A stretch of DNA of 64,000 bases from Ahaetulla prasina (taxonomy: Eukaryota > Chordata > Lepidosauria > Squamata > Colubridae): the NCBI RefSeq assembly GCF_028640845.1, contig NC_080540.1:156386438-156450437 (forward strand), in the 5' to 3' direction. Position 1 is the first letter of the stretch; every line of letters begins with the position of its first letter. Below the pieces are notes generated by a model. The model was given only the letters and a program-made list of their open reading frames with translations, was not told the origin of the DNA and did not search any database. Below are positions 44,840 through 56,275 of the stretch, one piece after another. The position numbers and the translations under genes are program-made.

Positions 44840-45560
44840 CAGGGGTGAAATGCTCCCGGTTCAGACCGGATTGCCTGATTCTATAGCGATGGCGGCGGGT
44901 GGTTTGGAGAACCGGTAGCAAAAATCCCTGCCCCCCACCCCAGCTGAGCCACGCAATCATCAGAGGTGTTTTTTTAACTTTTAAAAGCATTTTTTCTTCG
45001 GCCAAAAAAATGCTTTTAAAAGTAAAAAAAAGCTTCTGATGATCGAGTGGCTCCGCTGGGATCTTTAGAACCCTTTAAAAGCATTTTTTCTACAACCTCT
45101 TTGGCTGAAGAGGTTGAAAAAAAAAGCTTTTAAAAGGCTCCTCTGGCAATCCCAGCTGAGGCCAAAGAGGTTGTAGAAAAAATGCTTTTAAAAACTTCTG
45201 GCAATCAGGCAACTCAGCTGGGATCATCAGAACCCTTTAAAAGCATATTTTCTACAAACTCTTCAGCCGAAGAGGTTGTAGAAAAAATGCTTTTAAAAGG
45301 TTCTGGCAATCAGGCAACTCAGCTGGGATCATCAGAACCCTTTAAATGCTTTTTTTCCTCTGACAATCCCACCTGAGTTGCCTGATCATCACAGGCTTTT
45401 AAAAACATTTTTTTACAACCTCTTCGGCTCAAGAGGTTGTAGAAAAAATGCTTTTAAAAGTAAAAAAAAAAAAAAGTTGGCCATGCCCACCCAGTCACAT
45501 TACATCTCCCCAAGACACACCCACAGAACCAGTAGTAACAAATTTTACCTTTCACCCCTG
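44840..45560 (+). mobile_element. hAT MITE E3, right border of the tandem duplication, with expanded core
   Basis: CAGGGGTGAAATG to CTTTCACCCCTG, target duplication AGTATAAC on both sides (44832-44839, 45561-45568). At 721 bp it is longer than E1 and E2 because a block of about 100 bp (GGCAACTCAGCTGGGATCAT with the ACAACCTCTT foldback) is repeated about three times (45100-45420). Confidence 0.95.
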
Positions 45561-46457
45561 AGTATAACACATCTGTTTTGCATGTCCAAGGTAAGAAAGC
45601 TGTCCAAGGCAGTCTTCTGAGTTGAAATCCACATATACAAGTCATTGTATACTTATATTATCAGCATGTTCCTTTTAGTCATTAAAACATCGGTCAGTTC
45701 CATTTTAAAGTCCTGTGTCACATCTTTGTCCATACCATTGTTTGCAGTTCCTTTGATGAAGAGAGAAGTCATTTCTTTAAATATATTTTTCTTTATATTT
45801 TCTCTTCTTCCATTTTTTCTCTCTGGACTTTTTTCTTTTTCATAATTTTCTTAGTTTGTATTAGCTTCTTATCTTCCTATTTTAAAATTTTAATAAAAAT
45901 TGTTATAAAAAAGAAAAGAGTTATTCCAGAGGGCTACTGATGAATGATTTGATTCAGGGACTATTTAATTTCATTTGTTGATGTTATTCTTGTTATTCTT
46001 GTTTTTTATTCTTGTTATTCTTTTTTTGGGCTTAGTTTGTATTTGGTTTATGTGGCTTAACAGCTATACAGCACTGAAAGATATATATTTGCAGCAGATG
46101 CAAACAGGTCATAATTTATACCGTATCATCAATAAAAAATTGAAAGGACAGGTAGGACTGAAATTGGTTAAATTCACTTGTTCCTGCTTTAGAAAATGAT
46201 AGAGCACAAAAATCCATAGATGGGATGATTGTCCTCTTTTCTTTGTACTGATTGAATGGTATCAACGTTATTCATCCAGCCATTTCTACTAATATAACAT
46301 GGGCAGAGTTATATTTAGTAGCTCTAGTACCTTCAAGGTCTGTATGATTTCCCAAATATATATAATAATGAAATTCAACATTTTATGCTAGAGCCTTCTA
46401 GGAAGACTTCAAGGTGAATTTGAGCGCTCTATCCCTCTTTAACCAAGTCCGCTTATA
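45561..46457. other. Intergenic; L1-like tail near 45840-45920
   Basis: 45840-45920 reads like an L1 3' end (TTTTAATAAAAATTGTTATA then A-rich). The rest shows nothing recognised. Confidence 0.45.
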
Positions 46458-46784
46458 CAGTGGTGGAATTCAGCTGGTTTGTACCACTTTGGCCAAACCG
46501 GTTATTAAATTGCTGGCTGGCCCCTCCCCTCCCCTCCCCGCCCCTTTCAGAAGTCCCCACGTATCCTGTTTTGGCTCCCAGAAGGCTGCACGGAGGCCTA
46601 CTAGGCCCAAAATGGTGGACGGGGGGGCAGTGCTCCCCCTGCAGCCCATTTTTGCTCCCAGGGGGGTGCAGGAGGCCAAGTGCTGCCTGTCACACATCTC
46701 TGGTCGTGCCCACCATGGCCACGCCCACTCAGTCGGTCATTAGGACAGAGAACTGGTTGTTAAATTATTTGAATTCCACCACTG
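46458..46784 (+). mobile_element. hAT-like MITE
   Basis: CAGTGGTGGAATTCA to GAATTCCACCACTG. Flanking 8-mers CGCTTATA and TCCTTATA share six bases. G/C-rich body (CCCAAAATGGTGGACGGGG). Confidence 0.88.
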
Positions 46785-46968
46785 TCCTTATAGCAGTACC
46801 AAGGAACATGGTCTGAATCTGGCAGTTATCTACAGTCATTGTGACTAGTATTTCAATGTTCTACAAATTTGCCTAGTCCTCCTCAAAATTCTTTTAAGGA
46901 AATAGCTATCCACAAATTGTGTGGCAATCACAACTGTTTGCATTCATTCATTCATTCAACATTCATTC

Positions 46969-47074
46969 AATGAGGACCCAGATTGTTGGGGGCAGTATGC
47001 TGACTCTGTAAATTACTTAGAGAGGGCTGTAAAAACACTGAAGCAGTACATAAGTCTAAGTGCTATTGCTATTC
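46969..47074 (+). mobile_element. SINE tail fragment
   Basis: GAGGACCCAGATTGTTGGGG to AAGTCTAAGTGCTATTGCTA; the 3' half of the SINE family at 33196. A (CATT)n run precedes it. Confidence 0.75.
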
Positions 47075-47337
47075 TTGTCTATACAGCTATTCAAGATCAC
47101 TGGTTAGCAGGACAATACTATATATCACTGTATTTACTGTATATTACATACCTGTGCTATGTAAAAAATAACCATATCAGTGTTAAAGTATCTAATTTGT
47201 GTGCTGCAGTTTGCCTGGAAGTTCTCCAAAGGGTGGCTCATAATTTAGGTTTGAAGAAAGGTATGACTAAATAATAACAAAGCTATGTACTATAGTTCTT
47301 ATCTGCCCCTGTTCTGTCCTATTGCAACTTCATACTA

Positions 47338-47620
47338 TGTTTATTTATTTATTTATTTTATTTATTTATTTTGTCACAACATCATATAAAAAGATTATAT
47401 AGTATATAAACCTATATATGAGTAAATATTAGGAGGTATAAGCATATATATATATATATATAGGAAGAAGAAAAGAAAAACAATAGGACAGGAACGGTAG
47501 GCACATTTGTGCGCTTATGCACACCCCTTATGGTCCTCTTAGGAATGGGGTGAGTATATAATGTTCATAGTAGATATAAAGTTAGATGAATCGCACAGTG
47601 TGAACCTTGGAAATGCTTAA
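47338..47620 (-). mobile_element. LINE 3' end with (AAAT)n tail
   Basis: Minus orientation: tail (TTTA)n at 47338-47383, then TTGTCACAAC; farther in CCTCTTAGGAATGGGGTGAG as in 51420-51790. Contains a (TA)n run at 47441-47462. Confidence 0.75.
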
Positions 47621-48039
47621 TTCAATTATCATCAAAATGCATCTGACTCAGTGTTGAGGCAGGTCCCAATTCCAATTCCCTGGAAAGGATGGGAAAACAC
47701 CTCATTAATGAACATTTGTTTGCTGCCACGTCACTTCCTATTTCGAGGTTTGAGACTTGAGCTAAATTTGGAGCTGAAAAGGCTCCAGGCTGAGGTTCCT
47801 GCAAATTAGGATTTGTAACTTAAATCTGTCACAAATCCCAAATTGCAGACTTTGGGTGTTTTGGAGACCACAAACCTTGTTTAAAACATAGTATTAAAAC
47901 GTAGAGGGGAAATCAAAGATTAACTATAATGCCAGTAAGCAATTGTGTGTTAGCGTGGTTGACATGTTACACAGTATGAACTGTTCAGTTCAGCACAAGG
48001 TGGCAGTACCGTTCCAAATGACTACCATATGATTGTATG

Positions 48040-48360
48040 CCCGTGTTCAGAACATCATATACTTCTTCATATACTACTTCAGCTTTAACCGCAACAATAC
48101 CCGAGCAAATAATAGATACAAACTCAAGGTAAACCGCTCCAAACCTGATTGCAGAAAATACGACTTCAGTAACAGAGTGGTCAATGCCTGGAATGCACTA
48201 CCTGACTCTGTGGTTTCTTCCCCAAACCCCCAAAACTTTAAGCTTAAACTGTCTACTGTTGACCTCACCCCATTCCTAAGAGGTCTGTAAGGGGCGGGCA
48301 TAAATGCACCCACATGCCTACCGTCCCTATCCTAATATTCCTTTTTTGCTTACTTTTTTC
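48040..48360 (+). mobile_element. LINE 3' end encoding an RT C-terminal frame
   Basis: Reads NRYKLKVNRSKPDCRKYDFS, NRVVNAWNALPDSVVSSPNP, then ends FLRGL stop. Typical C-terminal block of CR1/L2-type LINEs. Same family as 38030 and 51245. Confidence 0.8.
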
Positions 48361-48800
48361 ATGTATCCAAATTATTTTTATGTTTATATATCAACAGCGC
48401 TGCCAGCAATGGAGATCCTCCATTGACACAATTGCCTTGCCAATAATGGCCAGCTTTTAATGTCTGTCAAGGATGAATGAATCTGCAGTGAAATTAAAGG
48501 CCGCCGAGCATCAAAAGAGAAACCAGTAAAACCCAGCAAACCTTGTGGCCTCTGAAAGACTAACTATTGCATTGCTGTCTCAGAGTGTGGAGACTGCAAC
48601 CTGATGAAATAAGCAATAGTCCACAAAATCTGCTAGCATAGGAAATTGGTTAGCGTTTAAAGTGCTGCAGGACATTTGTGTTTTGAGGATCAAGGTGCTA
48701 CTTGTGGGATTATTTGAAGGTTAATCTACTTATCCCCAACCATGATCAAATCATGGAATCTCATACAAGGACTCAGAGGTTCTTTTTATTTGGTTAATAA

Positions 48801-48877
48801 AATGTTTTAAATAAAACATTATTTATACAAATAATACAAGGCTGTATGGAATTTTAAATAAAATTCCATACAGCCTT
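48801..48877. repeat. Two adjacent perfect hairpins with the same core
   Basis: 48801-48820: 8-bp arms AATGTTTT/AAAACATT around AAAT. 48838-48877: 18-bp perfect arms AAGGCTGTATGGAATTTT around AAAT. Both contain TTTTAAATAAAA. Confidence 0.95.
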
Positions 48878-48879
48878 GG

Positions 48880-49530
48880 ATCGTATTGCTAGGAACTATC
48901 TCAAGAATAGTTGAGCATTGGGCAACTGATTCTTTTGCCTCATTTTGTTTGCCCTCTTTATAAGCTTCCGTAGAGGGCACTATGGTGATGCAGGGACATT
49001 ACTCAAAGTTTATCTCCTATTTTCTTAGGGTTGTCCATTTATAAAATTGGATTTTTAAGAAAGCCTAAAATGATGTCAGCAACTTTTGCTCTTCGTCGTT
49101 AATTAAGCATCACGGTGAGTTGAATCAGAGACTGCAGGATGCAGAAATAGGACACATAGTCATATGTGACTCTTGGACTATGGATTGCCCACTTCTATTC
49201 TACATCTTCTCTGAATTTTGGACATGCTTTGTTCCAAATCCCCATTTTCTCTGATAAGGGATGGCCGGAATGTGGAGTTGGAATTTGTCTTGAGAATGTT
49301 TGCCCTGGTGAGGAAGAAAAGATTAGGAACGATCTTGTAAGCTTTCCAAATATCTGAAGGGCTTTCAGGTAAGGTAGGATGAGGTAGAGTGATTTTTGTT
49401 GCGCCAGGGCAGGAAAATTTGTGGCAGTTGCAAAGAAACTAAGTTTTACTAAATCAGAGGGGAATACAACAGCCTTATTTGTTAAGTCTTATTCTTATTA
49501 ATTCTTATTCTTATTTGGCTCAAGATGTTA
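48880..49530. other. Intergenic, nothing recognised
   Basis: Unique-looking sequence; no coding signal beyond short chance frames. Confidence 0.45.
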
Positions 49531-49633
49531 TGGATTCTCTATTAAAAGTCCTTAAAGTCAGCAGCTGTGGAATTATGGGATTTTAAGTCCACACTTCTTA
49601 AAGTTGCCAAGTTTGAAAAACATTGTTCTATAG

Positions 49634-49996
49634 TAGTGGTGAATCCTCTTCGGATCGCCACTGGTTCGCTGCCTCCGCGTGCATGGTACGGGCCAAAAGC
49701 ACACTGCGCGCACATGCACAGTACTTACCAAACACACACTTCATGCGGAAAAAGAAGACTTTACTAGGTAAGTAGAAAAGCAAGGAGGGAGAACAGCTGT
49801 GCTATGCGATTTAGCTTCACTAGAAAGCAGGATTTCCTGCTTTCTAGCAAAGCTAAACCGCGCAGCACAGCTGATTTTCAGAAATACCGGTTCAGACAAA
49901 TCAGTGGCATTTTTAACTACCGATTCTTCTGAACCGGTAGTTTTTATCACTAACGATTATCCCGAACCGGAGTAAACCGGTAGCATTTCACCCCTG
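49634..49996 (+). mobile_element. hAT-like MITE
   Basis: TAGTGGTGAATCC to GCATTTCACCCCTG, flanks TTCTATAG and CTCTATAC (6 of 8). Inner hairpin GAAAGCAGGATTTCCTGCTTTC near 49835. Preceded by half of a palindromic MITE (49560-49625). Confidence 0.8.
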
Positions 49997-51240
49997 CTCT
50001 ATACAAAAGAGCACTAAGGTGACCCAGTTTTGAGTTTCCTCCTCACCTTCTTCTGCCTTTCTGGGCTAAGCTGATATTTTTGTAATAGTTGCTACATACT
50101 TTCTTCAAGACTATTGTTATAATCCTCTACCTCAGGAACAGATCTGATTTAGGTTCATAAGCTTATCCCTATTTGCTTATGAATACACACCTGTTTTGAA
50201 TTATTTTCTCATCATAATAATATCTTCAAGGACACTCGCTTGTAAGCTCCACAGAACTAGGATCCTCCATTTGATCTTCTATATGGTGCAGTAACGGAGC
50301 TGCCCATCCAGACTGAGCTATACAGTCCTGTACAGGTTCCAGTCAGACCCTCTGGAGCAGAAGCAGCATTTGCGTCTGCTTCAGTCATCTTCAGCTGAGA
50401 GAGGAACTTAGCTGGAAACCTTCTGGAATCTGAACTTTGCCAAATCGGAATACTCTGTCCTGCCTAGGAATATTTGCTTGATTTGGAAACTTTCATTGGA
50501 GCATAAGGGTTAACTAGAACCCGGTCTTCCATAGTGCACTTTCATTAGCATGGCATTAATGCTATCTTCTTGCTACCTGTGTAAATCCTGCCCATTTATT
50601 TGACCTGGCTGTTGTTATTATAGATGGTAATCTTTTCCTGTGGCTGTCAGGGTCACTGGCTGCTTACCAAACAGTGTGACTGCAATCATCTGGAAGCCAC
50701 TTGTGAGGTTCTCCCTGATTGACCTTATTAATTAGTTGACCACTCATGTAAGAATTGCAATTCGTTTTTACGGATGGCCCAGGGAACAGGATCAGAATTC
50801 CTCATACTGAAAGGGCCATGTTGGTCAGAATGTGTCTCTTGGGTTGAAAGAGTCCACCCATCAAATATGCAGATTGATAACAGAGAGAAACTAAAAGAGG
50901 CACAACAGAAACCTTGAAGGTGTTTGTAATAAAACTCCATTCATTTATAAAAAAAAAGGGAGGGGGCGGAATTACAAGATCAAAATACAGCAAGAGATTT
51001 AAAGCTGCAACCCTCCTATTTCACCTCTCGTATCAGGCAATTGGGGGTTCAAGCAATTAGAATGCAGTCTTTCTGCTTCTTTGTCAGCTAGATTCAATTT
51101 TGCTATGCTTCACCTGCCAGCTAAATATATAAAGGATTTTAAAATGCCAGTAACAGCTGACTTGGACTAGCGGCTCAGGGCTGGCTGAGGAGCAGGGAAA
51201 GATGAATTTTAGCTTGTGGTAGGCATGGAAATCATCTGGA
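49997..51240. other. Intergenic, nothing recognised
   Basis: No gene, no clear repeat. Short A- and G-runs at 50948-50966. Confidence 0.45.
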
Positions 51241-51244
51241 TGAT

Positions 51245-51260
51245 TACAGTTAGTTAGTTG

Positions 51261-51304
<44 letters not shown>

Positions 51305-51790
51305 GTCAAGCATGTATGAGAAAACAAGTATAAGTATGAACATAACATATAAACATATAAGTAAAAACAGGTATAAGTAAATACATAATAAATGAGTACG
51401 AATAAATGGGGACAGTAGGACAGGGACGGTAGGCATGCTCGTGCGCTTATGCACGCCCCTTACAGGCCTCTTAGGAATGGGGTGAGGTCCACGGTAGACA
51501 GTTTAAGGTTAAAGTTTTGGGGGTTTGAGGATGTAACAACAGAGTCAGGTAGTGCATTCCAGGCACTGACCACTCTGTTGCTGAAGTCGTATTTTCTGCA
51601 ATCGAGTTTGGAGCGGTTTACTTTGAGTTTGTATCTGTTGTTTGCTCATGTATTATTGCGGTTGAAGCTGAAGTAGTCATTGACAGGTGAGACATTGTAG
51701 CAGACAGTTTTGTGTACTAAGCTTAGGTCAGACCGTAGGCGGCATAGTTCTAGATTGTCCAGGTCCAAAATTTCAAGCCTGGTGGCATAA
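51245..51790 (-). mobile_element. LINE 3' end with (TAAC)n tail
   Basis: Minus orientation: (TTAG)n run at 51250-51303, then TTTGTCAAGC. The reverse strand encodes the same family frame as 48040-48360 (NRVV/SAFQALTT mirror). About 0.55 kb. Confidence 0.8.
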
Positions 51791-52234
51791 GGTTATGTTA
51801 TGTTATAAATATGTTCTCTCAGCCTTTGGAAGAAGATGCAAGCAACCCTCTTTTGAGAATGTTCCGGAGGAGTTTGGTAGTATCTTTTCAGATAATGAAC
51901 TTTATTAAAAGGAATGTGCTTTTGTTAACAGTAGCTCATTTCATCAGCTCTGATCCAGTTGGAAAAGATCTTTCAGATGTTGAGCTACAGGAAGTCTTTC
52001 CTCTTATGGTGAAAAGCCCCCTAACAGGTGCTGGGCCAAAAGGATGCCAAGTCATGCTGCCTTTCCAGAACTTCTCTTCCTTTTTTTTTAAGGCGGATTC
52101 AAGGACTTAAGGTAGAACCATCAACTAAATGAGAAAATGAGGACTTTTCATAGTGGGACATCCTAAAGACCACCTGATACCAATCTCCCTTGGTCTTTTC
52201 TTTGTAGTGCCAACTCCTCTCAGCAGCACCAAGA

Positions 52235-52490
52235 GCCGGCATAGAATTGAACAAGAAGCAATGAGTGGAAACTGATCAAGGAAAGAAGCAACTTAGAACT
52301 AAGGAGAAATTTCCTGACAGAACAATCAATAAGTGGAACAACTTGCCTGCAGAAGTTGTGAATGCTCCAACACTGGAAATTTTTAAGAAAATGTTGGATA
52401 ACCATCTGACTGAGATGGTGTAGGGTTTCCTGCCTCGGCAGGGGGTTGGACTAGAAGGCCTCCAAGGTCCCTTACAACTCTGTTGTTATA
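52235..52490 (+). mobile_element. CR1-like LINE 3' end
   Basis: AGCAATGAGTGGAAACTGAT, ATTTTTAAGAAAATGTTGGA, GGGGGTTGGACTAGAAGGCC. Same family as 18120-18545. Confidence 0.65.
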
Positions 52491-53167
52491 TTATATTAAG
52501 TTTCTAGCTCTCAAGTAGATTTCGCTAAGAAAAATCCCCCAAGGAGGGACGGAGCAAGGTTTTCAAAGATCAAGAGGTAGCTGTTGATTTTTCCACTGAC
52601 CTTGGACATTCCTGTGCCAAATTACATGGGAAGTAAGGAGGAAAAAAAATGCAGGATGGTGAAACAGCGGGATGGTGTAAGAACTGAGATATGAACCAGG
52701 AAGTGCCTCTTTAAATATCATCTCTTTTGCAAATTCACTGACTAAACTAGCGTTAGGTGAGTTGCCTTCTTTTGGTCTCTTGGGAAGATTGGAGCAGAGG
52801 GAGAATGTTTCATTCTTCTATTCCAGACCTGGCAAGTAGTCCATCAGTGAGACTTTGGGATCTCCGGTACAAAAAGGCCTTCTTACCTTATTTAGAAATG
52901 ACAGAGTTTGAACCTGGGTTTGAACCACATGCCAAAAGAAAAAAGAAAAAAAATTCTGCCACAGTCTAACTCCTACATTGCCTATAATTGTAATCCTCAA
53001 ACAAATTATCGTACTCTTCTTTTAGCCCTGGCATGAAAAATGGCCAAGATAATGGATGTGAAACATTTACAGAATTGTGAAGGAACCATAAGGATCATTG
53101 ACGTTCAGGAAAATCTAGCCTCTAATGTCCTAACCTCTTTTTTAAAATCAGCAACCTCAACCCCCCC

Positions 53168-53308
53168 AGATTATTGGGGGCAATAAGTTGACTTTGTATG
53201 TAATATACAAAGAGGATGAAGACTATTGCTAACATAGTGTAAGCCGCCCTGAGTCTTCGGAGAAGGGCGGGATATAAATGCAAATTAAAATAATAATAAT
53301 AATAATAA
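53168..53308 (+). mobile_element. SINE tail with (AAT)n
   Basis: AGATTATTGGGGGCAATAAG to CCGCCCTGAGTCTTCGGAG, GGGCGGGATATAAATGC, then (AAT)n. Same tail as 792-952. Confidence 0.7.
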
Positions 53309-53558
53309 ATGGACTGTTTCAGTGTTACGATGATCAGGAAAAATGTCCTGATATTTAAATGAAATCAGGATAGCTGCAACTTCTACCTGTTATTCTTGGT
53401 TCTAGTTTCTTTTAGAGAGACATATGCATCTATTGCATATATATTTAGCTTTACAGTATTCATACAGTATAAATATTGCAACTTTTCCGTAAATATACTG
53501 CACATTTACCTTTACCACCGTATATATATATATATATCGTATATTTAGCTTTATTGTA

Positions 53559-53953
53559 CAGATAGTCCTTGATTTACAACAGTTCGTTTAGTGACCATTC
53601 AAAGTTACAACAGCACTGAAAAAAAGTGACTTATGAATGTTTTTCACACTTACAACCGTTGCAGCATCCTTAGGGACATGTGATCAAAATTCAGACGCTT
53701 GGCAACTGATTCATAGTTATGACCATTGCAGTGTCCCAAGATCACATGATCCCCTTTTGCGACCTTCTGACAAGCAAAGTCAACGGGGAAGACAGATTCA
53801 TTTAACAATCTTGTTACTAACTTAACAGCTGCAGTGATTCACTTAACAACCGTGGCAAGAAAAGTCATAAAATGGAGGCCAAACTTACTTAACAAACATC
53901 TTGCTTAACAACATAAATGTTGGGTTCAATTATGGTTGTAAATCGAGGACTTG
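53559..53953 (+). mobile_element. TA-flanked squamate MITE
   Basis: CAGATAGTCCTTGATTTAC to AATCGAGGACTTG, flanked by TA. A (TA)n run at 53521-53537 precedes it. Confidence 0.85.
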
Positions 53954-53959
53954 TATACT

Positions 53960-54870
53960 GTACTTAGCTTTACAGTATTTCCTTTTCTTTAATCTCTTAT
54001 CTTCAATCTCGTTTGCCAACCACTTCCCTTTTTCTGCTCTTAATTGCGACTAGTGCAGACATCCATGGCTACAGCTTCTTCTGTGGAACATTTGGAGAGT
54101 CACAAGTTCCCTGTTCCTGAGACCAAAGCCATTAACAAACCTGGATGGGTAGGTTTGCCACTAAACTGCCTTTGGCTTAAAGTTAGGAGTGAAAATGCTG
54201 TGTTAGTTCCTGACCGTGTTGCCCTGCTTTCAAAATCCTTTGAGGTAGGAAGAAGATGACCATTATTTTGTATTCTGTTTTGTGCCCAGGACATTTTAAT
54301 CCATGATTGGTTGCTTTAATGTAGAAGGAGAAAAAATTGAGATAAAAATGTGGCAACCCAATATTTTCGTTATCAAGAACCAGATAAACTCTTGATTTCC
54401 AAGCTCCTCCCTAGTTCTCCTCAGCTGCCTGCCTCCACATTACCACTCCCAGGTCATCGAGCAGCATTTGAACAGAGCCAGAGCGCCCTTTATCCCTTCC
54501 TGGTGTCAGACAGACAGACTGACAGGCAACCCTTCAAGCCCTGGAAGCAAGAACTTCTGCCATTCTCGGAGGCTGAAACTTCTAAGGTAACTCTCATGGA
54601 GGCCAACTGTAGATAGTGTTCTTTTTCTGGGACCCATTGATGAGAATCTAATCAAGGGCCCTGGGTTTTCTATTCCATGTACAAGATGTTCTACGTTGGA
54701 TAGAATGTCTAGACAGGTTTGTTCCACCCTGAACATATCAGGATTGACAACTCCTAACGATCTCATGGAAGACCCATGGAAGACTTCCATTAAGCTTTTA
54801 TCAGAAGACTTTGGCCTCGGAAGACACTTCTCCCCCAACCCTCATTTTTCATTCTTTCCTGCAGCAACCC
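53960..54870 (+). other. Unexplained segment with exon-like splice signals
   Basis: Non-repetitive. Holds an ATG frame of 28 codons (54065-54148, MATASSVEHLESHKFPVPET onward) ending at a good donor GG|gtaggt. An acceptor at 54288-54289 would add nine codons and a stop. Another donor-like AAG|gtaact follows a longer frame at 54587. No product recognised. Confidence 0.25.
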
Positions 54871-54879
54871 TTACATCTT

Positions 54880-55064
54880 ACCCTCTTATTGGCATCATTA
54901 TTATGATTATTATGACTCTGTTGCTGTGCATGTACACTGAGAGCTTCTGCATCAAAGACAAATTCCTTGTGTGTCTAATCACACTTGGCCAATAAATTCT
55001 ATTCTATTCTATTCTATTCTATTCTATTCTATTCTATTCTATTCTATTCTATTCTATTCTATTC
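54880..55064 (+). mobile_element. CR1 LINE 3' end running into (ATTCT)n
   Basis: TGTACACTGAGAGCTTCTGC, then CACACTTGGCCAATAAATTC and about 13 copies of ATTCT (54996-55064). CR1 ends with such pentamer tails are known as microsatellite-seeding LINEs in snakes. Confidence 0.88.
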
Positions 55065-55516
55065 ATCACAAACAAAAGTCCTGCCTTCCTGGGTCCAACA
55101 AAGCATCTATTTGGCCATTTGGGAAGAAGCAGAACGCAGAAGTAACAAAGTCTGCCCTTGCAGTTTCTTTCTTAACTTCCTTATTATCTTAACGCTTCCC
55201 AGAGGTTCCATTTGCGAAAGAGCAGCCAGAGAGTTGTCTACCTACCTCCTCCCCAACTAATTCAAAGACATTGCAGTCACAAAGAGTTCCCCTATATCAG
55301 GGCCAACATGGCTGGCTGAGGAATTCTGGGAGTCGAAGTCCCCAACTCTTAAAGTTGCCAAGTTTGGAGAACCCTGCAATATGATTGGTGTCCCAGACAT
55401 AATGCAAGACAACATACAACCAATATGAAGCGTGGGCTTCTTTAACATACTACAGTTCATGATGATAAGGTCACAGCACTGAAATACCTTTATTGCAAAT
55501 GAGGCTGTTCAACATT

Positions 55517-56275
55517 AGAATAGAATAGAATAGAATAGAATAGAATAGAACAGAACAGAATAGAATAGAATAGAATAGAATAGAATAGAATAGAATAGAA
55601 TAGAATAGAATTCTTTATTGGCCAAGTGTGATTGGACACACAAGGAATTTGTCTTGGTGTATATGCTCTCAGTGTACATAAGGAGAATAAAATACATTCA
55701 TCAAGAATCATATGATACACCACTTAGTGATAGTCAAGGTTACTAATAAGCTATCAAATCGTACTAGGAAACAAATAAAAACAATATAAATTGAAAGATA
55801 CAAGAAACATAGTTATAGTAATAAGTGGAAAGAGATACTAGTAAGGAACAGAAGAATACATTCTTAGTAAATTATTTGACAGTGTTATGGGAATTAGTTG
55901 TTAAGCAGAGTGATGGCATTCGGGGAAAAATGGTTCCTGTGTCTAGTTGTTCTGGTGTGCAGGGCCCTGAGGGTAGAAGTTGAAACAGTTTATGTCAAGG
56001 ATGTGAGGGGTCTGTAGATATCTTCACTGCCTTCTTTTTGACTCATGCAGTATACAGCTCCTCAATGGAAGGCAGGTTGGTAGCAATTGTTTTTTCTGCA
56101 GTTCTAATTATCTGTTAAAGTCTGTGTTTGTCTTGTTTGGTTGCAGAGCCAAACCAGTTATGGAGGTGCAGATGACAGATTCAATAATTCCTCTGTAGAA
56201 CTGGATCAGCAGTGCTTTGGGCAGTTCGAACTTTTTATTTCCAAGAGACTCAATATCAGTTATGATGCATCAACT
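55517..56275 (-). mobile_element. CR1 LINE 3' end, inverted, with (AGAAT)n
   Basis: (TAGAA)n at 55517-55610, then TTATTGGCCAAGTGTGATTG. The minus strand farther in encodes a CR1 RT C-terminal frame (stretch near 56050-56250 covering the TTRDS/NWFGSATKQDKH-like block). About 0.75 kb. Confidence 0.85.
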
